Part shown: positions 8,319 through 17,572 of the stretch, piece after piece
Position numbering within the stretch: position 1 is the stretch's first letter
Layout: every line of letters starts with the position of its first letter
NCBI RefSeq assembly: GCF_018986915.1
Contig: NZ_CP076723.1
Location: 2,947,501-3,011,500, forward strand
DNA length: 64,000 bases
Direction: 5' to 3'
Origin: Geomonas oryzisoli
GTDB lineage: Bacteria; Desulfobacterota; Desulfuromonadia; Geobacterales; Geobacteraceae
Program-made: the position numbers and the translations under genes
The notes under the pieces: generated by a model
The model's database searches: none
What the model saw: only the letters and a program-made list of their open reading frames with translations
Told to the model about the DNA's origin: nothing

Positions 8319-9095
8319 CTATCTGAGCACCGCGATCTTTTCCTTCAGTATCCCCATGAGCCGGTCCACCTGGTTGCCCAGTTCCCCTTCCAGCACGATG
8401 CCGCCTCCCTTCTTGGCCGGAGGATAGATCGCGGCGGTGGCGGTCAGTTCCGCTTCCTGGGAGAGTTCGGCCACCGGGAAGGTGGCGATCTCCTTCTTCT
8501 TCGCCTTCATGATGTTGGGAAGCGTCGGGTAACGCGGGGTGTTGAGCCCCAGCTGGCAGGTGACCAGCGCCGGGAGCTTCAGCTTCGCCACGCCTTTGAT
8601 CCCCCCTTCCAGTTCCCGCTTCACGGTCACGGTGCCGCCGTCGTAGCTGAAGCCGACCAGGGTGGTGGCGCAGGAGATACCAAGGAGCTCGGCGACGGTG
8701 ACGCCGACCTGGGCCGAGCCGCGGTCCTGGGACTGCATGCCGGTGAAGATGAGGTCGAAGCCCTGCCCCTTGGCGTAGCTCGCGATGATCGAGGCGATCT
8801 GCCAGGGATCCTTCTGGTAGTAGCGATCGTCCTGGATGTGGACGGCGCGGTCCCCGCCCATGGCGAGCGCCTTCTTGATCGCCTCCACCGTCCGCTCCGG
8901 GCCGATGGAGAGGACCGTGATCTCGGGCTCCCCACCCAGTTGCTCCTTGAGCTGGACCGCCTGCTCGACCGCGTACTCGTCGTATTCGTTCATGCGGAAG
9001 GCGAGGTCGGCCTCGTCGTACCAGGTCTTGTCGCCGTTGGCCCTGAACCGGGACTCCATGTCCGGTACCTGTTTGATGCATACCAGTATCTTCAT
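8319..9095 (-). CDS. etfB: Electron transfer flavoprotein beta subunit (second copy)
   Basis: ETF beta subunit of 258 residues, pairing with the second ETF alpha. MKILVCIKQVPD is the family N-terminus. The motif RYYQKDPWQIAS and the later GMQSQDRGSAQVG (near residue 122) mark the nucleotide-binding region. The start is ATG 9095 with AGGAGG 7 bases upstream; a longer frame to 9137 overlaps the preceding leader and is rejected. It follows the membrane oxidoreductase gene by 28 bases, giving the order oxidoreductase, etfB, etfA. Confidence 0.95.
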   Translation of the reverse strand: MKILVCIKQVPDMESRFRANGDKTWYDEADLAFRMNEYDEYAVEQAVQLKEQLGGEPEITVLSIGPERTVEAIKKALAMGGDRAVHIQDDRYYQKDPWQIASIIASYAKGQGFDLIFTGMQSQDRGSAQVGVTVAELLGISCATTLVGFSYDGGTVTVKRELEGGIKGVAKLKLPALVTCQLGLNTPRYPTLPNIMKAKKKEIATFPVAELSQEAELTATAAIYPPAKKGGGIVLEGELGNQVDRLMGILKEKIAVLR

Positions 9096-9123
9096 AGCTT
9101 CCTCCTCTGAATTCTTTGCGGCG

Positions 9124-11241
9124 TCACGCCGACACACCTTCCGCAGCCGCCAGCCGCTCTTCTTCCGGCGGGGCCTGCTCCTTTCTCCCGGACGCCTCGG
9201 CCAGCGACACCACCGCGGCCAGGCTCAGTTCCTTTTCCGGCGTCCCGAAGTTCACCGGCGTGGCCAGCCGTTCCACCACGACCTCGGCCAGGTCCCGCAC
9301 CGCCAGTTTCCCTTCGCACTCGCCGGTCTTGATGCCGTCCTCGAACATGGTGAGGCAGAAGGGGCAGTTGGAGACGATGAGCGGCGCGCCGGTCGCCTCG
9401 GCCATTTTGACCCGCTGCACGTTGATCCGGTTGCCAAGTTTCTCCTCGGCGAGGATCCGGCCGCCGCCGGCCCCGCAGCAGAAACTCTCCAGCCCGGACC
9501 GCTGCATCTCGTTGATCCTCCCTCCCGCCACGTGCAGCACGTTGCGCGGCTGCTCCATGATTCCCTGGTAGCGCCCCAGGTAGCAGGAGTCGTGGTAGGT
9601 GTAATCGAACTGGTGCGGAGCGAGGGTGAGCGCGCCCTCGCCGATGAGCCGGTCGATGAACACCGTGTAGTGCTCGACCTCGATATCGAGCCCCAGGTCG
9701 CGGTAGTCGCGCCCCAGGGTGTTCAGGCAGTGGGGGCAGGTGGTGACGATCTTCTTCACGCCGTACCCCTTGATCAGCTCGATGTTCTCCTGCGCGGTCA
9801 TCTGGTACAGGTACTCGTTGCCCAGCTTGCGCAGCGGCTCGCCGCAGCAGCGCTCCTCCTTGCCCAGGATGCCGACGCTCACCCCGGCAGCGTCGCAGAT
9901 CTTCACGAAGCTCTTGGCCACCTCCTGGTTTCTCTTGTCAAAGGAGGCGTAGCAGCCGACGAAGTAGAGGATATCGGCCTCCTCCCCGTCGGAGAGATGC
10001 CGCACCGGGAGACCGTCGGCCCACTTGCCGCGTTCGGCGTAGGCCATGCCGAAGGGATTGCCGTTCACCTCGACGTTGTTGGCAGCGACCATGACCTCCT
10101 CGCCGGGAAACTCCCCCTGCATGAGCACCAGGTTGCGCCTCATCTCGATGACCTTGTTGACGTGCTCCACCTGTGCCGGGCAGATCTCCTGGCAGGAACG
10201 GCAGGTGGTGCAGGACCAGAGGGCGTCGCGTCCAACGGTCCCGATCAGGTCCGCCTGCGGCGCCGTGCACGCCGTTTCGCCGATCTGCTGCACCACCTGC
10301 ATGGGCGAAAGCGGTTTCTCCGTGTTGAAGGCGGGACAGCGGTCCTGGCACCTTTTGCAGCTGGTGCAGGCGTCGGCGTCGAAAATGTCCTTCCAGGTGA
10401 GGTCGGCGACCTTGTCCACCCCGAAATGTTCGACCCCTTCGGCCTCGAGATCGATGGTGTCGATGCTCCCCTTCGGCCTCAAATCGACGAAGAGGTAGTT
10501 GGCGGGGGTGGTTAAGAGGTGACGGAACTTGGTCCACGGGATGGCGGCGATGAAGCCGGTCACCAGCAGGAAATGGCACCACCACCAGAGCCGGTGCAGT
10601 TCCTTGAGGGACTGCAGGTCGAGTGCTGCGAACTGGCCGGCGACGAAGAGCCCTATCGGCGAGAAGCGGGCCAGCTCCGGGTTCTGGTTCAGCTCGGTGG
10701 CGGCCATGCGCACGCCTTCGGCCAGGAAGCCGGTGATGATGATGGCGGACAGAAGGCCGTGCATCAGGTAATCGTCGCGGGTGATCTTGAGCCCCTCCGG
10801 ACGGGCCACGAAGCGCCGCAGCGCGAGGCCGAACAGGGTGAAGAGCGCGGCCAGCCCGGCCAGGTCCAGCACCAGCGAGTATCCCTTGTAGAAGCTGCCG
10901 GTGAGAATCCTGACGCCGAAGAGCGGCTGCGAGAAATCGGCCTGCGCCATGACGAAAAGCGTCCCGATGAAGAGGACGACGAAGCCCCAGAAGAACAGTG
11001 CGTGCGGGATCCCGGGGCCGGCGACGCGCAGCACCCTGGTCTGGCCGAACAGGTTCGTCGCCGTCAGCGCGATCCGTTCACGGAGGTTGTCCAGGCGGTT
11101 TACGGGTCTCCCCTGGCGGTAGACCTCGATCCGCTTCCAGCACCCGTAGGCACAGGCGGCGAAGGCCAGCAGCGTCAGCAGGTACATCGGGAGCACCACG
11201 CCGTGCCCTACGTTCCAATAGATTTCCCTGGTAGCTTCCAT
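9124..11241 (-). CDS. Membrane Fe-S/heme b oxidoreductase, EMO type (complete)
   Basis: A 705-residue EMO/HdrD-like protein predicted to take electrons from ETF and reduce menaquinone in the inner membrane. Residues 1-260 contain about five to six hydrophobic helices in a NarI-like heme b domain. CTSCKRCQDRCP near 293 and CTTCRSCQEICP near 344 hold two 4Fe-4S clusters. Two cysteine-rich CCG modules follow: ERCCGEPL near 462 with CPHC near 502, and SFCCGAGGG near 587 with CPFC near 625. These are the sites of the noncubane cluster in heterodisulfide reductase subunits. It is immediately upstream of etfB and etfA. It is the second such gene in the window (see 1-1516). AGGAG precedes the ATG by 7 bases. 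Confidence 0.9.
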   Translation of the reverse strand: MEATREIYWNVGHGVVLPMYLLTLLAFAACAYGCWKRIEVYRQGRPVNRLDNLRERIALTATNLFGQTRVLRVAGPGIPHALFFWGFVVLFIGTLFVMAQADFSQPLFGVRILTGSFYKGYSLVLDLAGLAALFTLFGLALRRFVARPEGLKITRDDYLMHGLLSAIIITGFLAEGVRMAATELNQNPELARFSPIGLFVAGQFAALDLQSLKELHRLWWWCHFLLVTGFIAAIPWTKFRHLLTTPANYLFVDLRPKGSIDTIDLEAEGVEHFGVDKVADLTWKDIFDADACTSCKRCQDRCPAFNTEKPLSPMQVVQQIGETACTAPQADLIGTVGRDALWSCTTCRSCQEICPAQVEHVNKVIEMRRNLVLMQGEFPGEEVMVAANNVEVNGNPFGMAYAERGKWADGLPVRHLSDGEEADILYFVGCYASFDKRNQEVAKSFVKICDAAGVSVGILGKEERCCGEPLRKLGNEYLYQMTAQENIELIKGYGVKKIVTTCPHCLNTLGRDYRDLGLDIEVEHYTVFIDRLIGEGALTLAPHQFDYTYHDSCYLGRYQGIMEQPRNVLHVAGGRINEMQRSGLESFCCGAGGGRILAEEKLGNRINVQRVKMAEATGAPLIVSNCPFCLTMFEDGIKTGECEGKLAVRDLAEVVVERLATPVNFGTPEKELSLAAVVSLAEASGRKEQAPPEEERLAAAEGVSA

Positions 11242-11281
11242 AAATCACTCCTGCGTGTTGACTGATGCCGATTGCCCCTGC

Positions 11282-11325
11282 CCGGCTTCCCCCCACCCAG
11301 CCTCCCCCCTCCTGGGGGAGGAGTT
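11282..11325. repeat. CCTCCCCCCTCCTGGGGGAGGAG palindromic element
   Basis: CCCCACCCAGCCTCCCCCCT followed by CCTGGGGGAGGAG, in the 82-base gap between acyl-CoA dehydrogenase and the membrane oxidoreductase. Nearly identical to the second half of 56870-56912. Confidence 0.75.
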
Positions 11326-12463
11326 ACGCGAGAAGCATCTTCGAGATGACCACGCGCTGCACCTCGTTGGTCCCCTCGTAAATCTCGGTGATCTTGGCGT
11401 CGCGGTACATGCGCTCCACCTCGTAGTCGCAGATGAAGCCGTAGCCGCCGTGGATCTGGATCGCTTCCTTGGTGACGTAGGTGGCGGCCTCGGAGGCGAG
11501 CATCTTGCACATCGCCGACTCCGCCGTGTAGTTCTTCTTGGCGTCCTTGAGGCAGGCCGCCTTGTAGGTCATCAGCTTGCTGGTCTCGATGCGGGTGTAC
11601 ATGTCGGCCAGCTTGAACTGGACCGCCTGCAGCTCGCAGATGGGGTGGTCGAACTGCTTGCGCTCCTTGGAGTAGGAAAGCGCCCGCTCGAAGGCACCCT
11701 CGGCGATGCCCAGCGCCTGCGAGGCGATGCCGATGCGCCCGCCGTTCAGGGTGTCCATGGCGATCTTGAAGCCCTGCCCTTCCTGGCCCAGGAGGTTCTC
11801 GGCCGGGATGCGGACGCCGTCCAGGGCGAAGGCGGTGGTGTAGCTGCCGCGGATGCCCATCTTGTTCTCGTTCTTGAGGATCTCGACGCCCGGGGAGTTG
11901 AGGTCGATGATGAAGGCCGAGACACCCCTGTGTTTGAGGCTCTTGTCTGAGGTGGCGAACAGGACGCCGGTGCCCCGGTAGCCGCCGTTGGTGATGAAGA
12001 TCTTGGAGCCGTTGATGACGAACTCATCGCCCTCGCGGCGGTAGGTCGTGGAGATGGCCCCGGCGTCGCTGCCGGCGTCCGGCTCGGTGAGGAGGAAACA
12101 GCCGATCACCCGGCCGGTGTTGAGCGCCGGGAGCCACTTCTTCTTCTGCGTCTCGGTGCCGAAGGTGTAGATCGGGCCGCAGGCCAGGGAGGTGTGGGCC
12201 GAGATGAGCACGCCGCTGGAGCCGCACGCCTTGGAGACCTCCTCGACCACGATGGCGTAGGAGAGCATGTCGAGGCCGGCCCCGTCGTACTCCTCGGGGA
12301 AGTAGCTCCCCAGAAAGCCCATTTCACCCATCTTTTGCACCAGCGCGTCCGGAATCATGTGCTCCTCGTCGATCTTCATCGCGATCGGCTTGATCTCCTT
12401 CTCCACGAACTCGCGCACCGAATCCCTCAATACCTTGTGGTCCTGGCTCAGTTCGAAATCCAT
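11324..12463 (-). CDS. Acyl-CoA dehydrogenase (second copy, butyryl-CoA dehydrogenase-like)
   Basis: FAD enzyme of 379 residues that oxidises short-chain acyl-CoA and delivers electrons to ETF. FLLTEPDAGSDAGAIS near residue 122 is ACAD signature 1; VERMYRDAKITEIYEGTNEV near 350 carries the catalytic glutamate. The overall sequence is of the short-chain (butyryl/crotonyl) type, judged by eye. GGGGGAGGATGCG precedes the ATG. The operon partners are crotonase and 3-hydroxyacyl-CoA dehydrogenase upstream and the EMO-type oxidoreductase with ETF downstream. Exact chain length is not shown by sequence alone. Confidence 0.93.
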   Translation of the reverse strand: MDFELSQDHKVLRDSVREFVEKEIKPIAMKIDEEHMIPDALVQKMGEMGFLGSYFPEEYDGAGLDMLSYAIVVEEVSKACGSSGVLISAHTSLACGPIYTFGTETQKKKWLPALNTGRVIGCFLLTEPDAGSDAGAISTTYRREGDEFVINGSKIFITNGGYRGTGVLFATSDKSLKHRGVSAFIIDLNSPGVEILKNENKMGIRGSYTTAFALDGVRIPAENLLGQEGQGFKIAMDTLNGGRIGIASQALGIAEGAFERALSYSKERKQFDHPICELQAVQFKLADMYTRIETSKLMTYKAACLKDAKKNYTAESAMCKMLASEAATYVTKEAIQIHGGYGFICDYEVERMYRDAKITEIYEGTNEVQRVVISKMLLA

Positions 12464-12486
12464 CGCATCCTCCCCCTTTTTAGAAG

Positions 12487-12649
12487 ACGTTCTATGTTCT
12501 ACGTTCTAAGTTCTACGTTTACCCCACTAATGCTGGTCAGGTTCTATGTTCTTTGTTCCCTTCCTGATGGCTCCGACGTCAGTGCTAATGCGTCTTTTTG
12601 GAAGCCGCCTCGGTTCTCAACGTAGAACGTAGAACATAGAACGTAGAAC
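12487..12649. repeat. GTTCTAY heptamer arrays in inverted orientation
   Basis: Left arm 12488-12519 is four heptamers of GTTCTAC/GTTCTAT/GTTCTAA. Right arm 12619-12649 is the complement (GTAGAAC, ATAGAAC, GTAGAAC). A further partial copy GTTCTATGTTCTTTG is at 12541-12555. The arms can pair over about 30 bases with a 100-base loop, between the enoyl-CoA hydratase and acyl-CoA dehydrogenase genes. No gene is seen in 12464-12656. Confidence 0.8.
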
Positions 12650-12656
12650 TGCCTTT

Positions 12657-13439
12657 TTATTTGCCCTGGAACTGCGCCTTGCGCTTCTCGACGAAGGCGC
12701 CCATGCCTTCCTTCTGATCCTCGGTGGCGAAGAGGACTCCGAAGAGGGAGCTCTCGTAGCGGAAGCCGTCCTCTTTGGTCATGTTGAGACCGTTGACGAT
12801 GGCGTTCTTGGCGTAGCCGACGCCGAGACTGCCGTTTTTGGCGATCTCCCGCGCCAGATCCAGGGCCTTCGCCGCAAGCTCCGCCTGCGCGACGACTTCG
12901 TTGACGACACCCCAGGCGAGCGCTTTCTGCGCGTTGATCATCCTGCCGCTCAGGACCAGCTCTTTGGCCCGGTTGGGGCCGATGAGCCGGGAGAGGTTCT
13001 GGGTGCCGCCGAAACCGGGGATGATCCCCAAGGTGACTTCGGGGAAGCCGAGCTTGGCGTTGTCGGAGGCGTAGATCACGTCGCAGGCGAGAGCCAGCTC
13101 CAGCCCGCCGCCAAGGGCGTAACCGTTCACGGCGGCGATGACCGGCTTGCTCATCTTCTCGATGAAGAGCATGACCCGCTGCCCCTGGAGGGCGAAACGG
13201 TGCCCCTCGAAGGAGGTCATCTCCGCCATTTCCTTGATGTCCGCGCCGGCGACGAAGGCCTTTTCACCGGCTCCGGTGAGGATGACGACCCGCACGGCGT
13301 TGTCCTGCTCCAGCTTGTAGAGGGTGCACTCCAGCTCCCCGAGAACCTGGCTGTTCAGCGCGTTCAGACTCGCCGGGCGGTTCACCGTGACGGTCGCCAC
13401 TCCCTCGGCGATATCGCAAAGGATGTTCTGGTTTTCCAT
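12657..13439 (-). CDS. Enoyl-CoA hydratase (crotonase family)
   Basis: Hydrates trans-2-enoyl-CoA to 3-hydroxyacyl-CoA. The protein is 260 residues, normal for the family. Both catalytic glutamates of crotonase are present: GGGLELALACD near residue 113 and FPEVTLGIIPGFGGTQ near 133. The oxyanion-hole motif AGADIKEMAE is near 65. The gene is second to last of the thiolase/HBD/ECH set and 18 bases downstream of the dehydrogenase gene. Crotonyl-CoA hydratase activity is the simplest reading. Confidence 0.94.
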   Translation of the reverse strand: MENQNILCDIAEGVATVTVNRPASLNALNSQVLGELECTLYKLEQDNAVRVVILTGAGEKAFVAGADIKEMAEMTSFEGHRFALQGQRVMLFIEKMSKPVIAAVNGYALGGGLELALACDVIYASDNAKLGFPEVTLGIIPGFGGTQNLSRLIGPNRAKELVLSGRMINAQKALAWGVVNEVVAQAELAAKALDLAREIAKNGSLGVGYAKNAIVNGLNMTKEDGFRYESSLFGVLFATEDQKEGMGAFVEKRKAQFQGK

Positions 13440-13457
13440 GATGATCGCTCCCCGGGC

Positions 13458-14309
<852 letters not shown>

Positions 14310-14350
14310 GTGAACCTCCTGTCGAAGTTGGATTTCTGGAAAAGTACGGA

Positions 14351-15526
14351 TCAGACCCGCTCGAATACCACCGCGACCGCCTCGCCGCCGCCGATGCAGA
14401 GCGTGGCCAGGCCGTAGCGGGCCTGGCGCCGGTGCAGTTCACGGACCAGCGTCGCGGCGAGCCTGCCGCCGCTGGCGCCGATGGGATGACCGATGGCGCA
14501 GGCGCCGCCGTTCACGTTCACCTTTTCCGGGTCCAGGGCGAGCTCCTTGATGGCGATCAGCGCCACCGTGGCGAAGGCTTCGTTGATCTCGAAGAGGTCG
14601 ATGTCCGAGGTCTTCAACCCGGCCTTGGCGCAGGCGACCTCGATGGCGCCCACCGGAGCCTCGGTGTAGCGCTCGGGATGGAGGCTGCAGGTGGCGTGGG
14701 CCACGATGCGCGCCCTGGGCTTCAGGTTCAGGCGCTTCACGGCGTCGGCGCCGGCCAGCAGGGAAAACGCGGCGCCGTCGTTGATGGTCGAGGCGTTGGC
14801 GGCTGTGATGGTGCCGTCCTTCCTGAAGACCGGCTTCAGGGTGGGGAGCTTGCCGAAGTCGACCTTGAACGGCTCCTCGTCCTCGGCCACGGTCACCTCG
14901 CCGCCACGCGCCTTTTTCAGCACCGGCACGATTTCGTCCTTTAAGATGCCGCCCCTAACCGCCTCCTGCGCCTTTGCGTAAGAGCGGGTGGCGAACTGGT
15001 CCTGGACCTCGCGGGAAAGGGCGTGCCGCGCGGCGGCCTCTTCGGCGATGTCCCCCATGTGCCGCCCGGAGTACGGGTCCTGCAGGCCGTCGTAGATCAT
15101 GAGGTCGATGAGCTCGCCGTGCCCCATGCGGTAGCCGTAGCGCGCCTTCTTGAGAACGAAGGGGGCGAGCGACATGTTCTCCATCCCCCCCGCGATGACG
15201 ATTTCAGAATCGCCCAACATGATGGAACCGGCGCCGAGCATGATTGACTTCAGGCCGCTGCCGCAGACCTTGTTGATGGTCATGGCGTGCGTCGCGTCGG
15301 GGATGCCCGCGTAGCGCATGGCCTGGCGGGCGGGCGCCTGCCCCACCCCGGCACTGAGCACCTGCCCGGCGATGACCTCGTCAACCTGGGACGGGTTCAG
15401 GTCCGCTCGCTCCAGGAGCGCCTTTATCACGGTCCCCCCCAGCACGGGTGCCTCCACCTCGGAGAGGGAGCCGCCAAAAGAGCCAAAAGGGGTTCTCAGT
15501 GATTCGACAATGAAGACGTCTTGCAT
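14351..15526 (-). CDS. Acetyl-CoA acetyltransferase (thiolase)
   Basis: Thiolase of 391 residues that cleaves 3-oxoacyl-CoA with CoA (or condenses two acetyl-CoA). Cys88 in NKVCGSGLKS is the acylated cysteine. NEAFA near 316, GHPIGASG near 348 (histidine) and LCIGGGEA near 377 (second cysteine) complete the active site. First gene of the operon running to 4165. GGGAGGAAACC precedes the ATG. A promoter with TTGACT and TAAAGT hexamers 17 bases apart and a MerR-type operator between them lies at 15566-15594. Confidence 0.95.
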   Translation of the reverse strand: MQDVFIVESLRTPFGSFGGSLSEVEAPVLGGTVIKALLERADLNPSQVDEVIAGQVLSAGVGQAPARQAMRYAGIPDATHAMTINKVCGSGLKSIMLGAGSIMLGDSEIVIAGGMENMSLAPFVLKKARYGYRMGHGELIDLMIYDGLQDPYSGRHMGDIAEEAAARHALSREVQDQFATRSYAKAQEAVRGGILKDEIVPVLKKARGGEVTVAEDEEPFKVDFGKLPTLKPVFRKDGTITAANASTINDGAAFSLLAGADAVKRLNLKPRARIVAHATCSLHPERYTEAPVGAIEVACAKAGLKTSDIDLFEINEAFATVALIAIKELALDPEKVNVNGGACAIGHPIGASGGRLAATLVRELHRRQARYGLATLCIGGGEAVAVVFERV

Positions 15527-15565
15527 GGTTTCCTCCCGCGGTTGTTTGTGTTGTGTAGAACTTTA

Positions 15566-15594
15566 TCTATCGTTTACGTAAAAGTCAAGCGAAA
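15566..15594 (-). promoter_or_regulatory. Promoter of the thiolase operon with LiuR-like operator
   Basis: On the minus strand TTGACT (-35) and TAAAGT (-10) are 17 bases apart. The operator TTTACGTAAAAGTCAA (plus strand, 15573-15588) fills the spacer, the position expected for a MerR-family regulator or for a repressor that occludes polymerase. The start codon is about 45 bases downstream. Confidence 0.6.
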
Positions 15595-15724
15595 GTATAA
15601 CGTGATTATAAATGCGTGAAATTATTTTACCACACCGGCGGCCACGCCGCAGCACGCCCCGGGTCAAACAAAGACCCAGTGCGCATGTTTACATATCAAA
15701 ACGCACACTTGCAGGCAACAACCA

Positions 15725-15752
15725 CAAAAAAAGGGCCCGCCTTGGCGAGCCC
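15725..15752 (-). terminator. Rho-independent terminator after the M24 peptidase gene
   Basis: On the minus strand GGGCTCGCCAAGGCGGGCCC is followed by seven T residues, 30 bases after the stop codon of the peptidase gene. It separates that gene from the thiolase operon promoter. Confidence 0.85.
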
Positions 15753-15781
15753 AACATTAAAACAAAAATTGTTTTTCGTGT

Positions 15782-16948
15782 TTACAGACAGACGATATTA
15801 TCCGACAAATCCGTCAGTTTCACCCCTCCGTCGGGGGCCACAGCAAACGTGTTTTCGATTCCGATCACGCCGAGACCCGGAAGCACGAATTTTGGCTCGA
15901 TAGCCACCGTCTGCCCTTGCTGCAGGGGAGATTTGAACCCCTGGGCCAGCACGGGGAACTCGTCCAGCTCGAGCCCCACGCCATGCCCTACGAACTTGGC
16001 GTTCTCGCCCGGCGCACCCATGAAGTTGCGGCCGAGCCCCGCACTCTCGGCCAGCTCCGCGGCCTTTGCGAACAGCTCCTCGCAGACCGCCCCCGGCTTC
16101 AGATTTTCGGCCAGGTGCTGCTGGATCTTAAGCGACGTGGCAAAGGCATGCTCCAGCTCGGGTGCGAGCGTTCCCACCACGAACATGCGGGTCATGTCCA
16201 CGATGTAACCGTTGAAGACCCCGGTGTAGTCGACCAGCACCGGGGCATTCGCCTGGATGGCGTCGGTCGAGGCGCCGTGGGGGGAGGCGTTGGAGAGCCC
16301 CCGGCCGGTGACCGCGCCGTCGAAGAAGCCGGGATTGCCGGCGCCGGAGCTGACGGCGAGCCCCTGGAACAGCTCCTGGTTGTAGGCACGCATCCGGACG
16401 TACCCCTCGCCCCCCGCCTTGCGCAGCCGGTATTCGAACTCCGCGGCGAGGTCCAATTCGCGCATCCCCTCCTTCAGGAAACCGGGGATCTCCCGGAACA
16501 CGTCGCAAAGCCGGGCGCCGCTTTCGCGCATCCGCTCCAGCTCCAGTCCCGACTTCACGCTGCGCAACTCCCGGTTCAGCGAGGAGATGTCGACGAACTC
16601 CACCCCCGGCAGGAGCTTGGCGTAGTACTGGTACTGTTGCACCGGCGCCACGTCGAAGGTGAAGCCGATCCGCTTCACCTGGGGCGGGAACAGGGAGGGG
16701 AATTCTTTGCTGGAAGGAAACGGGCGGGTGTCGTCGATGACGCTCTCCCCCTGGGCGCGGAAGTAGCTTTTGCGCACCACGAGGCGCGGCTTCCCTTCTG
16801 CCGGAATAAAGAGCGCGGAGTTCTGGCGCGTGCCGGAAAAGTAATAGATGTCGATGGGATAGATGAAGAGTGCGCCATCCACCTCGCTCTGTTTCAGCCT
16901 TTCCTGCAGCCTCGCTATCCTTTGCTCCGATTCGGTCTTGGTCAGCAT
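15782..16948 (-). CDS. M24 family metallopeptidase (Xaa-Pro aminopeptidase-like)
   Basis: Cytoplasmic peptidase of 388 residues with a creatinase-like N-terminal domain and a C-terminal pita-bread domain. The five metal ligands are visible: Asp in LVDYTGVF, Asp in VDMTRMF, His in GHGVGLELDEFP, Glu in VAIEPKFVLP and Glu in GIENTFAV. It most likely releases N-terminal residues before proline. Its start overlaps the end of the nitroreductase gene by 7 bases, so the pair is coupled. No link to the neighbouring CoA pathway is evident. Confidence 0.88.
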   Translation of the reverse strand: MLTKTESEQRIARLQERLKQSEVDGALFIYPIDIYYFSGTRQNSALFIPAEGKPRLVVRKSYFRAQGESVIDDTRPFPSSKEFPSLFPPQVKRIGFTFDVAPVQQYQYYAKLLPGVEFVDISSLNRELRSVKSGLELERMRESGARLCDVFREIPGFLKEGMRELDLAAEFEYRLRKAGGEGYVRMRAYNQELFQGLAVSSGAGNPGFFDGAVTGRGLSNASPHGASTDAIQANAPVLVDYTGVFNGYIVDMTRMFVVGTLAPELEHAFATSLKIQQHLAENLKPGAVCEELFAKAAELAESAGLGRNFMGAPGENAKFVGHGVGLELDEFPVLAQGFKSPLQQGQTVAIEPKFVLPGLGVIGIENTFAVAPDGGVKLTDLSDNIVCL

Positions 16949-17475
16949 GCTGCCCCCCAGTTGTTGTGATAGGCGATCTCCGCCAGTTCCTTGCGCGGCC
17001 GTGCCTTGGGCTCCTGGTCCGGGTACCCCAGCGGCGTCACACCGACCACCCGTATCCCTGCCGGGATGCCCAGCGCTTTCTTGAGGGTCGGCTCGTCGAA
17101 GAGCCCCATCCAGCAGGTGCCGAGCCCCAGGCCGTGCGCCGCCAGGCAGATGTGCTCGAAGGCGATGGCGGTATCGGCCACGTAATACTCGATGCCGTTC
17201 TCCACGCCGGACTGGGCCGGGTCGGCGCAGACCACGATGACTACCGGCGCCTGAGCCAGCGCCTTTTTCCCGGGGTTGTCATCGGGGAACGCGTCCAGCA
17301 GCGCGCTCCGCTTTCCCGTTGCGGAGAGCACCAGGAAGCGCCAGCACTGCATGTTCTTCCAGGACGGCGCCAGGCGCCCCGCGTCGAGCACCTGGCTCAC
17401 CTTGTCCCACTCTACCGGGGTGTCCCGGTACTTCCGGATGCTTCTTCTGTCGTTTATGGCTTGGAATACGTCCAT
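16942..17475 (-). CDS. Nitroreductase family FMN protein
   Basis: Small FMN-dependent nitroreductase-like oxidoreductase (177 residues). AINDRRSIRKYRDTPV near the N-terminus is the FMN-binding RRSxRxF-type motif. APSWKNMQCWRFLVL and GLGLGTCWMGLFDEP (near 115) are typical. The physiological substrate is unknown for most of this family. AGGAGAACACG precedes the ATG. It overlaps the peptidase gene by 7 bases. Confidence 0.9.
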   Translation of the reverse strand: MDVFQAINDRRSIRKYRDTPVEWDKVSQVLDAGRLAPSWKNMQCWRFLVLSATGKRSALLDAFPDDNPGKKALAQAPVVIVVCADPAQSGVENGIEYYVADTAIAFEHICLAAHGLGLGTCWMGLFDEPTLKKALGIPAGIRVVGVTPLGYPDQEPKARPRKELAEIAYHNNWGAAC

Positions 17476-17518
17476 CGTGTTCTCCTGGTCTCGAATTCGA
17501 AGAGCAAAGGCTTCCCCC

Positions 17519-17551
17519 TCCCTGTCCCTCCCCCTCCGGGGGAGGGAACGT
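17519..17551. repeat. CCCTCCCCCTCCGGGGGAGGG palindromic element
   Basis: Copy of the GC-rich element, preceded by CCCTCCCTGT, in the 97-base gap between IcmF and nitroreductase genes. Confidence 0.75.
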
Positions 17552-17572
17552 TGGGCCTCAAGGCTCCTCCCG

